DNA from: Bacteroidales bacterium
GTDB lineage: Bacteria; Bacteroidota; Bacteroidia; Bacteroidales; Porphyromonadaceae
Direction of reading: 5' to 3'
NCBI GenBank assembly: GCA_004555765.1
Contig: SFHG01000001.1
Span: forward strand, 1 to 64,000
DNA: 64,000 nucleotides
Under the pieces are notes generated by a model. It ran no database searches. It had not been told where the DNA came from and saw only the letters and a program-made list of their open reading frames with translations. The position numbers and the translations under genes are program-made. Below are positions 1 through 10,030 of this stretch, piece by piece (the first letter of the stretch is position 1; each line of letters starts with the position of its first letter).

Positions 1-1
1 C

Positions 2-2923
2 GACTTGGACGGGCACTTCTCCATCACCGGCATACCCGCAAACTCCACCCTCCGCATCTCCTACGTGGGCTACAAGACCCAAGAGATCGCCCTCGCCGGA
101 CAAACCTCACTCAACATCAAACTCATCCCCGACTCAGAAATTCTGGATGAAGTCGTAGTCGTCGGCTACGGCACCCAAAAGAAAGTAAACCTGACCGGTG
201 CCGTCTCCAACATAAAAGTCGAGAGCATCAACGACCGTGCCAACACAAACATTCTGACCTCACTGCAAGGTGCCATCCCCGGCGTCACGATCATCTCCCG
301 ACCCGGATCCACACCGTCCATCAACTTCAGGGGACGTGGCAATCTTGGTTCATCCGAGCCCCTCTACGTCATCGACGGAGTCATCTCCACGTCCACGGAC
401 TTCTCCAACCTCGACCCCAATTCCATCGAGAGCATCTCATTTCTGAAAGATGCCTCTTCCTCGTCCATTTACGGCTCACGTGCCGCCTATGGTGTCGTAC
501 TCGTCAAGACGAAAGACGGGTCAAACGGGAAAGTCCGTCTTGCATACAGCGGATTGGTGGGTTGGAAGAACCCCACGTATATACCTCAGACCGTCAGCTC
601 TGCCGACTACGCCCGTCTCTCCAACGAAGCGCTGTGGAACACCAATCCCAAAGCCACACCCCTGTACACCGACGAGCAAATCGGATGGTTTGAGGACGGC
701 AGCAAGCCCGACCTCTACCCCAACTCCAACTGGTATGACCAAATCTATCGGAAAAATGTCCTGACCACACAGCACTCCGTCGCTGTATCCGGAGGCGACA
801 AGGTACGCTTTTACGCCAACCTCGGCTACGTCAAGGACAACCACTTCCTACCCGGCAGGGATATGCAACGCTTCAACGTCAACGCCAATTTCAACACCAA
901 CGTGACCGATTGGCTCCTCGTCAAAGGCTCTGTGCGCGCTACCCAAAAGGACGACGAACGGAAGATGGGCACACCGGGCTACACCAATATGATTAACATC
1001 CCGTCGACCTTCGTCGGGCGCCACTCAGACGGCACTTTCGGCACCGTAGACGGCGGCAAACAGGCCAGCAAGACGAGTATGAATTTCAATCCCATTCGTC
1101 AGCTTAATGACGGATCTTGGGGGACTTCACGGACACGGATGATGACCACGGACGCAGGGATCGACCTCACGCCTGTGGAAGGGCTGAAGATCTCGGCAGA
1201 TGCGTCCTACAACATCTTTGACTCCAACTCTAAGAACTATACAGCATCCCGCCCCTCCCTCGTCGACTTCCTCTCCAAAGAAGTCATCAGCGGGACGGAC
1301 AGAGCCGCATCGGAGAGCAAAATGACGATCTCCACGTATGAGCGCACCCACCTGATCACCAACCTCGTGGCAAACTACAATAAGACCTTCGGCAAAGTCC
1401 ACGACCTCAGTATCCTTGTCGGCACCTCCTACGAAGACATCAATTGGAATCAGACCTACGGACACCGCAAGAACTACCCTAATAACGACCTCAAAGACAT
1501 CGCCTCCGGATCCGACACGCCCGAAAATATGTATTTCGGCGGCACCTCGAATAACGAGAACGGGATGTCCCGGTACAAGCTCTTCTCGGTCTTCGGACGT
1601 CTCAATTACGCATACGACAACCGTTACCTCCTCGAACTGAACCTGAGAAACGACTCGTCTTCGAGATTTTACTCGGCCAACAGATCCGCCCTCTTCCCCT
1701 CGGCTTCCGTCGGATGGAGAATTAGTGAGGAAGACTTTATGAAAGACGTCGACTGGATCTACAACCTCAAGCTCCGCGCTTCGTACGGTACCCTCGGAAA
1801 CATCAATAACGTAGGGGATTACGACTACCTCTCGACCTATGCCAAGAGCGAATCCTACATCTTCGACGACGTGATCGTGGAAGGCTACTCCGAAAACAAG
1901 CCGGCCAACGAAGCGCTGTCGTGGGAGAAGGTAGCCATCTTCGACGTCGGTCTGGACATGTCTCTGTGGGAGAATAAGCTCTCCCTTGTCTTCGACTACT
2001 ACCGCAAGCACACCACGGACATCCTCCTGACCCCGAACATTCCCAACGAAATCGGTCTTTCCTCCAAGCCTTCCCGGAACCTCGGTGAAGTCTTGAACTA
2101 CGGCGTGGAGTTCGCCGCCACCTGGCAGGATCATATCGGAGACTTCAATTACTCCGTCTCCGGAAACCTCAGCTACAACCGCAACGAAATACTTTTCCTC
2201 GGCGACTCCGATCCCATCATATCGAGTCCCTGGATTATGAAAGTCGGACACCCGATCGGTGAATTTTACACCTACAAGACCGACGGACTTCTGACCGAGG
2301 ACGACATCAAGAATAAGCGATACATCACCGACGGTATCGTCCCCAACGCGGGAGACATCAAGTACGTCGACCTCAACGGAGACGGTAAGCTTGGCGGAGA
2401 AGACCGCACTTTTACCGGAAACGATGTCCCCTATCTCACCTATGGTTTGAACCTCAACCTCGGCTACAAAAACGTAGATCTCGCCATCACCGGTCAAGGA
2501 GTCAGGGGCGTAAAAGTCAACTTCCAGGCAGAAATGGCATATGCGTTCTTCGACAACGCGACCCCGAGGGCGTACCACCTCGGACGTTGGACTGCCACGA
2601 ACCCTGATCCCGCAGCCGTTTACCCTCGCATCTATGAGCGCACGGACGGGCACGCCAAGTTCAATCAGTACCTTTCCGACTTCTGGCTCTTTAACGCCGA
2701 TTATTTCCGCATCAAAAACATCACGCTCGGATATACTTTCGACAAGGGTCTCATCAGCAAAATAGGCTTTGAGACCGCAAAAGTCTACCTCTCGCTCGAA
2801 AATTACTTCACCATCAGAGGAGACAAACGTATGCTCGACTTTGACCCTGAAGCGGCCACCGGGCGCGCCGTCTCGGCTCTTGGGGAGAAAACCGTCTCTC
2901 TCGGTCTTAACTTCTCATTCTAA
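2..2923 (+). CDS. SusC-family TonB-dependent outer membrane transporter, 5' end outside window
   Basis: Imports a ligand handed over by its SusD lipoprotein partner, using TonB energy across the outer membrane. The open frame runs in from the window edge, so signal peptide and start are missing; about 974 residues are visible of the usual 1000-1100. The visible N-terminus is the end of a carboxypeptidase-regulatory-like domain (SITGIPANSTLRISYVGY), followed by the SusC hinge DEVVVVGYGTQKK. A plug domain with the FRGRG and LYVIDGV motifs comes next, then a long barrel ending in SLGLNFSF with the expected C-terminal phenylalanine. The partner susD-like gene starts 23 bp downstream. The substrate cannot be read from the sequence; the neighbouring M60 locus suggests a host glycoconjugate, which is inference. 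Confidence 0.95.
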   Translation, partial: DLDGHFSITGIPANSTLRISYVGYKTQEIALAGQTSLNIKLIPDSEILDEVVVVGYGTQKKVNLTGAVSNIKVESINDRANTNILTSLQGAIPGVTIISRPGSTPSINFRGRGNLGSSEPLYVIDGVISTSTDFSNLDPNSIESISFLKDASSSSIYGSRAAYGVVLVKTKDGSNGKVRLAYSGLVGWKNPTYIPQTVSSADYARLSNEALWNTNPKATPLYTDEQIGWFEDGSKPDLYPNSNWYDQIYRKNVLTTQHSVAVSGGDKVRFYANLGYVKDNHFLPGRDMQRFNVNANFNTNVTDWLLVKGSVRATQKDDERKMGTPGYTNMINIPSTFVGRHSDGTFGTVDGGKQASKTSMNFNPIRQLNDGSWGTSRTRMMTTDAGIDLTPVEGLKISADASYNIFDSNSKNYTASRPSLVDFLSKEVISGTDRAASESKMTISTYERTHLITNLVANYNKTFGKVHDLSILVGTSYEDINWNQTYGHRKNYPNNDLKDIASGSDTPENMYFGGTSNNENGMSRYKLFSVFGRLNYAYDNRYLLELNLRNDSSSRFYSANRSALFPSASVGWRISEEDFMKDVDWIYNLKLRASYGTLGNINNVGDYDYLSTYAKSESYIFDDVIVEGYSENKPANEALSWEKVAIFDVGLDMSLWENKLSLVFDYYRKHTTDILLTPNIPNEIGLSSKPSRNLGEVLNYGVEFAATWQDHIGDFNYSVSGNLSYNRNEILFLGDSDPIISSPWIMKVGHPIGEFYTYKTDGLLTEDDIKNKRYITDGIVPNAGDIKYVDLNGDGKLGGEDRTFTGNDVPYLTYGLNLNLGYKNVDLAITGQGVRGVKVNFQAEMAYAFFDNATPRAYHLGRWTATNPDPAAVYPRIYERTDGHAKFNQYLSDFWLFNADYFRIKNITLGYTFDKGLISKIGFETAKVYLSLENYFTIRGDKRMLDFDPEAATGRAVSALGEKTVSLGLNFSF

Positions 2924-2946
2924 ACCGACCTAACGAGATACAGTAT

Positions 2947-4731
2947 ATGAACTACAAATATATCGCCACCGTATCAGCCGCACTGCTCTCCGTAGTGTCC
3001 ATGCTCTCCTCGTGCGACCTTGATGTCGTCAATCCCACCGATGTAAGCTCGGACACGTTTTGGAAAAGGGATGCAGACGTGTGGAATGCACTGAATACGA
3101 TTTACGCCGACATCATCCCCGGCGTTGAGATTTACAATGACTCCTACACGGATGATGTACGGTGTCCTTACCCTTGGGAAAGCAACGGCTCCACATTCCA
3201 GGTCAACGGGCTGAGCACCTCTGTCGATATGGGGTATAACTTCGTAGCCATCCGCAGAGTCAATAATCTCCTCACCAATATCGGAAACGTCCCTATGGAC
3301 GAGGCACTTAGAGAGCGTGTCATTGCAGAGGCGCGCGTCCTAAGGGCGTATCGATATGCGGTGATGACAAACGACTTCGGCAAAGTCCCCCTCATCACGG
3401 AGTTGAAGAACTATGACGAAAAGATGTTCAAGCGTGACGATGCCGCAGCCGTCCGCAGCTTCGTCCTCAAAGAGTTCCAAGAGTCGATTCCCAAGCTTCC
3501 CGCAAAGTACTCCGGCGGGTACTTCAACGAGACGAGCCGTCTCTCCCGGTACGGTGCCGAGGCACTTCTGGCACGGGTGGCGCTGCAGTTCAAAGAATAC
3601 GCCATTGCCGAGCAAGCGGCACGCGAAGTCATGAAAGGCGGTTTTGCCCTCCATACGCTGACGTCTCTTCCCGAGGGTACGGAAGCCGAAGTGGCACAAA
3701 TCAGGCAACTTGTGGATTTTGACGCACTGGGACTCGACGCGGACAAGTTCATCCAAGGGATCTACAACTATCGCTCGACTTGGGATGATGCCTTTGTCAC
3801 CTCTTCCTCTCCCGAATGCATCATTATCCGCGAGTACAAAGGCGGAAATGCAGACTATGCGGATCTCACCCGTTACACGTCTATGCGTCCCCAGCAGATG
3901 GTAGACGGTTGGTCCTCGGTCGTACCCCAGCAACCCCTCATTGATGCCTACTGGACTGCGGACGGCAAAGCATTCGCCGCTCCCTCCAAAGACCAAAGAG
4001 CCACAGCCTACAATAAGCTCAACGAGGACTATACGGAGGTTATGGAAAGTGAAAAGAAATCATTCCGCGCCGTGGCCAACGGATGGATAGAATCCGGCAA
4101 ATACCTCGGATATGAGTATTTCAAAGAGTTCAAGAACCGGGATCCGCGTCTCTATGCCTCCATCCTCTTCCCCTTCCACAGGGTGAGCGACTACGATGCG
4201 GGACCGGACTTCGTCTACGAGTGGAAAAAAGGGATAAACAACGAGTCCACCACAGGGTACAACTTCCTTAAGATGGTGGCCAAATCCACTTCCACGATGT
4301 TGTGGAGTGCCTACCCGGCCAGTGAAGCGGACTTCCCCGTCTTCCGGTATGCGGAGATTCTCCTCATTTTTGCGGAAGCCCACACCCAAAACAGCGGTTA
4401 TGATGCAGAGGTCGCTGCAGCGCTCAACCAGCTCAGAGACCGCGTCGGTATGCCGCATGTTCCCTCTTCTTTGAGCAAAGAAGCCGGCCTCGAACTCATC
4501 AGAAACGAACGCCACATCGAGCTCGCCGGCGAAGGGAGCCGGCTCAACGACATCAAACGTTACGGATCGGATTATGCCAAAAAGGTAATGAATGACGTAG
4601 AGATTTGCGTTCCCGACGGTACCGCCGTCATCACCCTGAAGTGGAACGACCGTATGATGCTCTATCCCATACCCCAGACTGCAATCGACGTGAACCCCGG
4701 CTTAGTCTCTGACCAAAACCCGGGCTACTGA
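2947..4731 (+). CDS. SusD/RagB-family surface lipoprotein
   Basis: Surface lid and ligand-binding partner of the preceding SusC. It is 594 residues with a lipoprotein signal peptide ending in LSSC (acylated Cys23). SusD features are visible: the RRVNNLL helix near residue 100, ARVLRAYRYAVMTNDFGKVPLI (TPR-like core, Y-x-G/K-VPL type), and a C-terminal RNERHIELAGEGSRLNDIKRYG followed by LYPIPQTAIDVNPGL. The last two are hallmarks of the family. It lies 23 bp behind susC and is followed by two hairpins, so it probably closes this transcript. Binding specificity is unknown. Confidence 0.95.
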   Translation: MNYKYIATVSAALLSVVSMLSSCDLDVVNPTDVSSDTFWKRDADVWNALNTIYADIIPGVEIYNDSYTDDVRCPYPWESNGSTFQVNGLSTSVDMGYNFVAIRRVNNLLTNIGNVPMDEALRERVIAEARVLRAYRYAVMTNDFGKVPLITELKNYDEKMFKRDDAAAVRSFVLKEFQESIPKLPAKYSGGYFNETSRLSRYGAEALLARVALQFKEYAIAEQAAREVMKGGFALHTLTSLPEGTEAEVAQIRQLVDFDALGLDADKFIQGIYNYRSTWDDAFVTSSSPECIIIREYKGGNADYADLTRYTSMRPQQMVDGWSSVVPQQPLIDAYWTADGKAFAAPSKDQRATAYNKLNEDYTEVMESEKKSFRAVANGWIESGKYLGYEYFKEFKNRDPRLYASILFPFHRVSDYDAGPDFVYEWKKGINNESTTGYNFLKMVAKSTSTMLWSAYPASEADFPVFRYAEILLIFAEAHTQNSGYDAEVAAALNQLRDRVGMPHVPSSLSKEAGLELIRNERHIELAGEGSRLNDIKRYGSDYAKKVMNDVEICVPDGTAVITLKWNDRMMLYPIPQTAIDVNPGLVSDQNPGY

Positions 4732-4744
4732 TTGCCCTATATGA

Positions 4745-4795
4745 GGAGACCTTTTTCAAAGGTCTCCGGACACGAAAAACATCAGTTTTTCGTGT
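4745..4795 (+). terminator. Two consecutive hairpins after the first susCD pair
   Basis: A 10-bp perfect stem (4745-4754 with 4758-4767, loop TTC) begins 13 bp after the susD stop codon. A second 11-bp stem follows (4770-4780 with 4785-4795, loop ATCA). There is no long T tract, so termination is likely but not certain; the stems could also protect the 3' end. Confidence 0.55.
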
Positions 4796-4921
4796 GAGAC
4801 TTTGCAGAATGCCTCAGCTGCAAGACACTGAGGCTGAGGGCGACGGGAGTGTACTCACCGTACACGACCAAGCCCGAATGCCGATAGTAACGTAGCAGAT
4901 GAGATATTATGCAAAGGTCTC
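4796..4921 (+). repeat. Structured RNA-like element, copy A
   Basis: An outer stem (GAGACTTTGCA with TGCAAAGGTCTC) closes a hairpin (GCCTCAG/CTGAGGC) and a core at 4839-4898. The core holds GACGGGAGT, a small hairpin GTGTAC-TCACC-GTACAC, then CCCGAATGCCG and ACGTAGCAG. Copy B at 17740-17860 has the same order of conserved blocks, while its stems differ in sequence but still pair. That pattern fits a conserved RNA fold. It matches no RNA family I can name. The orientation is taken from the flanking genes. Confidence 0.6.
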
Positions 4922-4970
4922 ATGATTGAGGTCTCTCTGAGTAGCAACAGACCCCAAGACCCCTAAAATA

Positions 4971-5008
4971 GAGACCCGTACCGAAGTTTTCTTTTCGGTA
5001 CGTGTCTC
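4971..5008. repeat. Dispersed GGTACGTGTCTC palindrome
   Basis: Two 15-base arms with one mismatch (4971-4985 and 4994-5008) around an 8-base loop. It belongs to the intergenic palindrome family also found at 29490, 40417, 44984, 46786 and 53330. The stretch from 5009 to 5197 shows nothing else recognisable. Confidence 0.6.
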
Positions 5009-5197
5009 CTTTCTTTTTCATACGGGCATAGGCATTCGCCCCGGTCTGTACCCCGCTTGGTCGGCGGTCGGTATCTCCTCTTTTTTCGCCTCCGCACACC
5101 CCATTGCAGCCCACTCCTAATAGGTAACTCCGACACGGAGCAATAAACAAAAACTATACATACAAATGAACAAATAAGAAATCATCGCTTAAAATAG

Positions 5198-5229
5198 TTG
5201 GTTAATTAAGCTATTATTTCGTAACTTTA
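5198..5229 (+). promoter_or_regulatory. Bacteroidetes-type promoter for the IPT/SusCD/M60 operon
   Basis: TTG at 5198-5200, a 21-bp gap, then TAACTTTA at 5222-5229, close to the Bacteroidetes -7 consensus TAnnTTTG. It would give a leader of about 130 nt before the start codon at 5366. Confidence 0.5.
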
Positions 5230-5365
5230 CCTCGTAAAAACAAGATCTCGACTTAAAGCAACTCAGAAATACGTATCCAAAATACGTATTTTCAGTAAAA
5301 TAAGTTGTTCCGGCAATAAATATTTCTCATTAGAGTTTATCATAACAACAAGCAAAAAACCAATT

Positions 5366-6856
5366 ATGAAAGCAACTCGACTCACGACCGGGTTATTCTT
5401 CTTGGCAGTCGCTATCGGCACCGTATCCTGTAAAAAAGAAAGGACGGATATGACGGTCGGAGAAGCATTCGACCCCTCACAAGCCATTACCATCTCCGGT
5501 TTCAAACCGGGTACCGGAGGCATTGCCACACAAATGATCATAGACGGAACCAACTTCGGAAACGACACTGTCGGGCTGTCCGTCTACTTTGTCGACAGCC
5601 TCGGCACAAGGCACAAAGGGGGCATCGTCAGCAGCAATGGAGAGAAAATCTATCTCACGGTTCCCAAACTCACGTACCTGAGAACTCTGAAACTGGAAGT
5701 GGAAAAGAAACTCGGGGACAAGACCTACGTTTCGAAGAGCGAAGACATGAAATTTCTCTACAAGACGGAAGTCTCCGTGTCCACCGTTATCGGTCAGGTG
5801 TCCACGAACAACCAACTACCCACGGTGGGTGGTTCATTCGCCGGTTGTACGCTCTCGGCTCCTGCATACCTCACGCTTGACGACGAGGACAACCTGTTTA
5901 TTTGCGAGCGTCCCCATGATTTTGGGCTTTTCGCCCGTGACGCGGCCGGACGCACTTCCGCAAGCAACACCTATGCAGGAAACATCCTCCTCGGAGACAC
6001 GAAGAATGAGACCCTCACCGTCCTCAGATACCTGAATTATGAGCCAGTGAACGCCCCCACTTTTTCCGACGAGCCGGGAGAGGAAGCCATTTACTTCCCG
6101 GAAGACAGAGACAGAGGCTACCTGCGCCTCCGGAAAGGAGCAAACTATGCCATCCAAAGACAGAGTATGCTTTTCGCAAATGCGGATCAGAACCCCTTCA
6201 AAGACAGTAATTGGAAGCACTCTATGCTGATCAACAAAAAAGACAAGATGCTCTACACGATTCTGTGGAAAGGACAGCTCATACGGATCAATCCCCGGAC
6301 AAGACAGTCGGAACTTTTGATCGAAAAAGTGATACCGGATGTTTCCAATGAGAAAGGAGGAAACGGTAGCGACAATTACTACATCTTCTCCCCTCTCGAA
6401 CCGAACGTGATGTACGTGGCACTCTGCAACTACAATATGATCAAAAGGATCGATTTGGATAAGATTCCGCAGGGAGATCCACGCAGCTACCGCGGAACGG
6501 ATTACGCGGGCTTGGCGATTTCGGACGGTCCGGTCTCCGGCAGAGGATGGGAAGACGGTATGCTGAGGCAGGCCAAGTTCAATAACCCGAGACAACTCGC
6601 CTTCACAAGCGACGGCAAGCTCTATATCGCAGACACCAACAACCACTGCATCCGCGTGATAGACACCACGATTTCGGAAGACCAGGCCGTGGTAAATACT
6701 GCCGTCGGAGTACCGGGGACTGCCGGATTCCGCGACGGAGGCCCGGATCAAGCACTCTTTAACAGACCTACCGGCGTAGCGGTCAGCAGCGACGGAGCAG
6801 TCCTCTACGTGGCAGACCACATGAACCACGTCATCAGGAAATTGGCTATTCAGTAA
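5366..6856 (+). CDS. IPT/TIG plus NHL-repeat lipoprotein
   Basis: Predicted surface lipoprotein of 496 residues with signal peptide ending TVSC (Cys22). Residues from about 40 to 130 read as an IPT/TIG immunoglobulin-like fold (ITISGFKPGTGGIATQMIIDG). The C-terminal two thirds form a beta-propeller with NHL-type repeats, clearest in FNNPRQLAFTSDGKLYIADT and FNRPTGVAVSSDGAVLYVAD. In Bacteroidales such proteins often accompany SusC/SusD pairs as surface glycan- or glycoprotein-binding proteins. It is the first gene after the promoter and lies 30 bp before the second susC, so it is probably co-transcribed. Its ligand is not known. Confidence 0.85.
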   Translation: MKATRLTTGLFFLAVAIGTVSCKKERTDMTVGEAFDPSQAITISGFKPGTGGIATQMIIDGTNFGNDTVGLSVYFVDSLGTRHKGGIVSSNGEKIYLTVPKLTYLRTLKLEVEKKLGDKTYVSKSEDMKFLYKTEVSVSTVIGQVSTNNQLPTVGGSFAGCTLSAPAYLTLDDEDNLFICERPHDFGLFARDAAGRTSASNTYAGNILLGDTKNETLTVLRYLNYEPVNAPTFSDEPGEEAIYFPEDRDRGYLRLRKGANYAIQRQSMLFANADQNPFKDSNWKHSMLINKKDKMLYTILWKGQLIRINPRTRQSELLIEKVIPDVSNEKGGNGSDNYYIFSPLEPNVMYVALCNYNMIKRIDLDKIPQGDPRSYRGTDYAGLAISDGPVSGRGWEDGMLRQAKFNNPRQLAFTSDGKLYIADTNNHCIRVIDTTISEDQAVVNTAVGVPGTAGFRDGGPDQALFNRPTGVAVSSDGAVLYVADHMNHVIRKLAIQ

Positions 6857-6886
6857 ATCACCACAGATCACAAAAACGAACACGTT

Positions 6887-9800
6887 ATGCGAAAGAACAG
6901 GAGTAATTTCTTGGCCATAGCACTGAGCCTACTGGCTCTGATGCTTGTGACCCCGCTCTGCGTCTTTGCCCAGGATTCGGCAAAAAAGGAACGAACCATA
7001 GAGCTGAAAGGGGTGGTCAAAGACCAAAATAAAGAGTTGCTGATCGGCGTCAATATCTATGTCAAGTCCGAGAAGAGCCACGGCGTGACTTCCGACCTTG
7101 ACGGGCGTTTCTCCCTGATGGTAGCCCCGGGAGAAGTCGTGGTATTCAGTATGGTGGGACTTAAACCGCACGAACATACCGCGAAGCTCTCCGACAAAGG
7201 CAAAAACCTCGAAATCATCCTCGAAGACACCCAGGGAGAACTGGAAGAACTCGTCGTCACAGGTCTCACGTCTCAGAAGAAGGTATCCGTGGTAGGTGCC
7301 ATCACCAACGTGGACGTGAAAGAGCTCAGGACACCCTCCACTTCCATCAATAACGTCCTCGGCGGACGGGTGGCCGGCGTGATTACGAATATGACCTCCG
7401 GCGAACCGGGCAAAAACATCTCCAACTTCTGGATCCGCGGTATCGGTACATTCGGTGCCAATGCCGGCGCTCTGGTACTCGTAGATGGTCTCGAAGGTGA
7501 CCTGTCCCTGCTCGACCCCGACGATATCGAGTCTTTCTCCATCCTCAAGGACGCGGCCGCTACTGCCGTCTACGGAGTCAGAGGAGCCAATGGAGTGGTT
7601 GTCGTCACTACAAAGAAAGGGAAGGAAGGCAAGCTCAGAATCAATGCCCGCGCCACGGTACAGGTCAACGTACTCAAACGCTTGCCCAAGTTTTTGGACA
7701 GCTATGATTACGCGGTATTGGCAAACGAAGCCCGTGCCATGGACGGTCTCTCGGAGGTCTATACGGACATGGAACTGGAGCTGATCAAGAATAACCTTGA
7801 CCCCGATTTGTACCCCAACGTGAATTGGATGGATGAAGTGCTGAGCCCCGTCTCTTTGGCGCATAGGTACTACGTCAGTGCCTCCGGCGGTGGGGAGAAA
7901 GCCAGATACTTCCTCTCACTCGGCTCCAGCCTCCAAGGTGCGGCGTACAAGCAGGCAGACGCCTCTTTCAAGCAGCCTCTGGCCTATAACCAGCACACCT
8001 ACCGGGCAAATATCAGCATGAACCTCCTGCCCACGACGATTTTGGACTTCAGTGCCGACGGTGTTCTGACCTATAACGCCCTCCCCGGCTTCCAAAACAC
8101 GAATTCGCTTTGGGCTTCGGTGATGCAGATCACTCCGTTGATGTTCCCCGTTAAGTACTCGGACGGCACACTACCCACGTGGGGCAACCAGGATATGTCT
8201 TCCCCGTACGCGAGGCTGAACTACACGGGGCTTGCGGAAATCTCTAACTTCCGGAACAAACTGGTGCTGCAATTGACCCACAACTTCAAAGGCTATCTGG
8301 ACGGACTTTCCCTGAATGCACTCGGCTCCGTGGAGTTTTTCAATAACATTACGGAAGCCCGTACCAAATCACCCGACTTCTACAAAGCAACGGGCAGAAA
8401 TGCAGAAGGGGATCTGATCAAGTCACTTCGTCTGAAACAAACAAACGTCAATTACTCGGGAAACGAGAACTTCGCCCGCAAATACTATTTTGAAGCGAAA
8501 GCCAATTACAATAAGACATTCGGTGACCATAACTTAGGCGCTCTGCTCTACTACTATATGGAAGACTACCAGAGTACCTCATGGCGCCCCGACATACTCG
8601 GCATCAACCGCATCCCCGAACGCCGTCAGAATGTCTCCGGACGTCTCTCCTACGGGTACAAGAACACCTACTTCATCGATGCCAACTTCGGCTACACCGG
8701 CTCCTCCCAGTTCAAGAAAGGCGAGCGCTTCGGGTTCTTCCCTTCCATTGCCGCAGGTTGGGTGCCGACCAGCTATGACTTCGTTGCCGAAAAGATGCCC
8801 TGGCTCACGTACCTCAAGATCAGAGGATCCTACGGCACCGCAGGTAACGACCGCATCTCCAACACCAGATTCCCCTACCTCACCATCATCAATAACCACG
8901 CCGGTACGGCTTGGGGGTATTCGGGACAAGGTATCGCAGAAAATCAAGTCGGAGCCGATAATCTGATGTGGGAAATAGCCAAGAAAGCCAACATCGGTAT
9001 CGAAGCCAATTTCTTGGACAACAGGCTCAAGTTTGTGGTCGACTTCTTCCACGACAAACGCGACAACATCTATATGCAGCGGGCTACCCTGCCCGACTTC
9101 CTCGGTCTCGTGAACCTCCCCTACTCCAACGTGGGTGCCATGCACAGCTTCGGTTCCGATGGTAACGCAGAGTACACGCACCGCTTCAACGAAGATATGA
9201 GCTTCACCGTCCGCGCCAACTACACGTGGTCACAAAACATCGTGGACAACTGGGAGCAAAACAAACTTCCCTACGACTACCTCAGCTACTCCGGTAAGCC
9301 TCTGAACGTGATCCGCGGATTTATCGCGGAAGGGCTCTTCAGTTCCGACGAAGAGATCGCCCAGAGTCCTAATCAATCGGGTTTCGGACAGATCCGCCCC
9401 GGCGACATAAAGTACCGGGATGTCAACGGAGACGGCACCATCAATAACGATGACAAAGTCCCCATCTCTTACTCCAACCAGCTTCCAAGAATTATGTACG
9501 GCATAGGTGCAAGTTTTTCCTACAAAGACTTCACCTTGGGATTCCTCTTCCGAGGCAATGCGCTCGTAGAGTATTACCGCGCCGGCGCAGGACATAACGC
9601 AGGCTGGATTCCTTTCCTCGGCGGTGAAACGGGCAACGTACTCTCCTCCGCACTGGATCCCAAGTCGCGCTGGACTCCGGCATGGTACTCCGGAAATCCC
9701 GCGACCGAGAATCCGAACGCGGAACTTCCACGACTCTCATATGGATCCAATAACAACAACATCCAACCCTCGACCTTTTGGAAAAGAGACGGTTCATTCA

Positions 9801-10012
9801 TCCGGCTCCAAGAGCTGAGTGCACGCTATCACCTCGCTCAGAAAGGGCTGATGAAAAGCTTGGGACTTTCGTCAATTGACTTTGAACTGGTATGCAACAA
9901 TCTCTTCACCATCGACAAGGTCAAATACTTCGACCCCGAGCAGGCTATGTTCAACGGTGCTGCCTACCCCATTCCATTTACCACTACTTTCCAAGTGTAC
10001 TTGAATTTCTAA
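6887..10012 (+). CDS. SusC-family TonB-dependent outer membrane transporter
   Basis: Full-length SusC homologue of 1041 residues. A signal peptide ends near VFAQ (about residue 29), followed by a carboxypeptidase-regulatory-like domain (ELKGVVKDQNKELLIGVNIYV to about residue 115). Next come the hinge LEELVVTGLTSQKK, the plug (IRGIGTFG, LVLVDGLEGD, LKDAAATAVYGVRGANGVVV) and the barrel. No STN domain precedes the carboxypeptidase-like domain, so signalling to an ECF anti-sigma factor is not indicated. It starts 30 bp after the IPT/NHL gene and ends 18 bp before its SusD partner. The C-terminus is TTTFQVYLNF. Confidence 0.95.
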   Translation: MRKNRSNFLAIALSLLALMLVTPLCVFAQDSAKKERTIELKGVVKDQNKELLIGVNIYVKSEKSHGVTSDLDGRFSLMVAPGEVVVFSMVGLKPHEHTAKLSDKGKNLEIILEDTQGELEELVVTGLTSQKKVSVVGAITNVDVKELRTPSTSINNVLGGRVAGVITNMTSGEPGKNISNFWIRGIGTFGANAGALVLVDGLEGDLSLLDPDDIESFSILKDAAATAVYGVRGANGVVVVTTKKGKEGKLRINARATVQVNVLKRLPKFLDSYDYAVLANEARAMDGLSEVYTDMELELIKNNLDPDLYPNVNWMDEVLSPVSLAHRYYVSASGGGEKARYFLSLGSSLQGAAYKQADASFKQPLAYNQHTYRANISMNLLPTTILDFSADGVLTYNALPGFQNTNSLWASVMQITPLMFPVKYSDGTLPTWGNQDMSSPYARLNYTGLAEISNFRNKLVLQLTHNFKGYLDGLSLNALGSVEFFNNITEARTKSPDFYKATGRNAEGDLIKSLRLKQTNVNYSGNENFARKYYFEAKANYNKTFGDHNLGALLYYYMEDYQSTSWRPDILGINRIPERRQNVSGRLSYGYKNTYFIDANFGYTGSSQFKKGERFGFFPSIAAGWVPTSYDFVAEKMPWLTYLKIRGSYGTAGNDRISNTRFPYLTIINNHAGTAWGYSGQGIAENQVGADNLMWEIAKKANIGIEANFLDNRLKFVVDFFHDKRDNIYMQRATLPDFLGLVNLPYSNVGAMHSFGSDGNAEYTHRFNEDMSFTVRANYTWSQNIVDNWEQNKLPYDYLSYSGKPLNVIRGFIAEGLFSSDEEIAQSPNQSGFGQIRPGDIKYRDVNGDGTINNDDKVPISYSNQLPRIMYGIGASFSYKDFTLGFLFRGNALVEYYRAGAGHNAGWIPFLGGETGNVLSSALDPKSRWTPAWYSGNPATENPNAELPRLSYGSNNNNIQPSTFWKRDGSFIRLQELSARYHLAQKGLMKSLGLSSIDFELVCNNLFTIDKVKYFDPEQAMFNGAAYPIPFTTTFQVYLNF

Positions 10013-10030
10013 AGACAGTCGAGGATTAGT

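Noticed and set aside
1127..2653. 508-codon open frame antisense to the first susC
   Set aside because: It is a reading-frame shadow of a strongly conserved susC gene, is rich in Val, Gly and Arg with no recognisable domain, and has no promoter.
4839..4898. TPP or SAM riboswitch reading of copy A
   Set aside because: Short words such as GGCTGAGG resemble the TPP motif, but the paired conserved blocks of TPP or SAM aptamers are absent and the element lies after genes, not before them.
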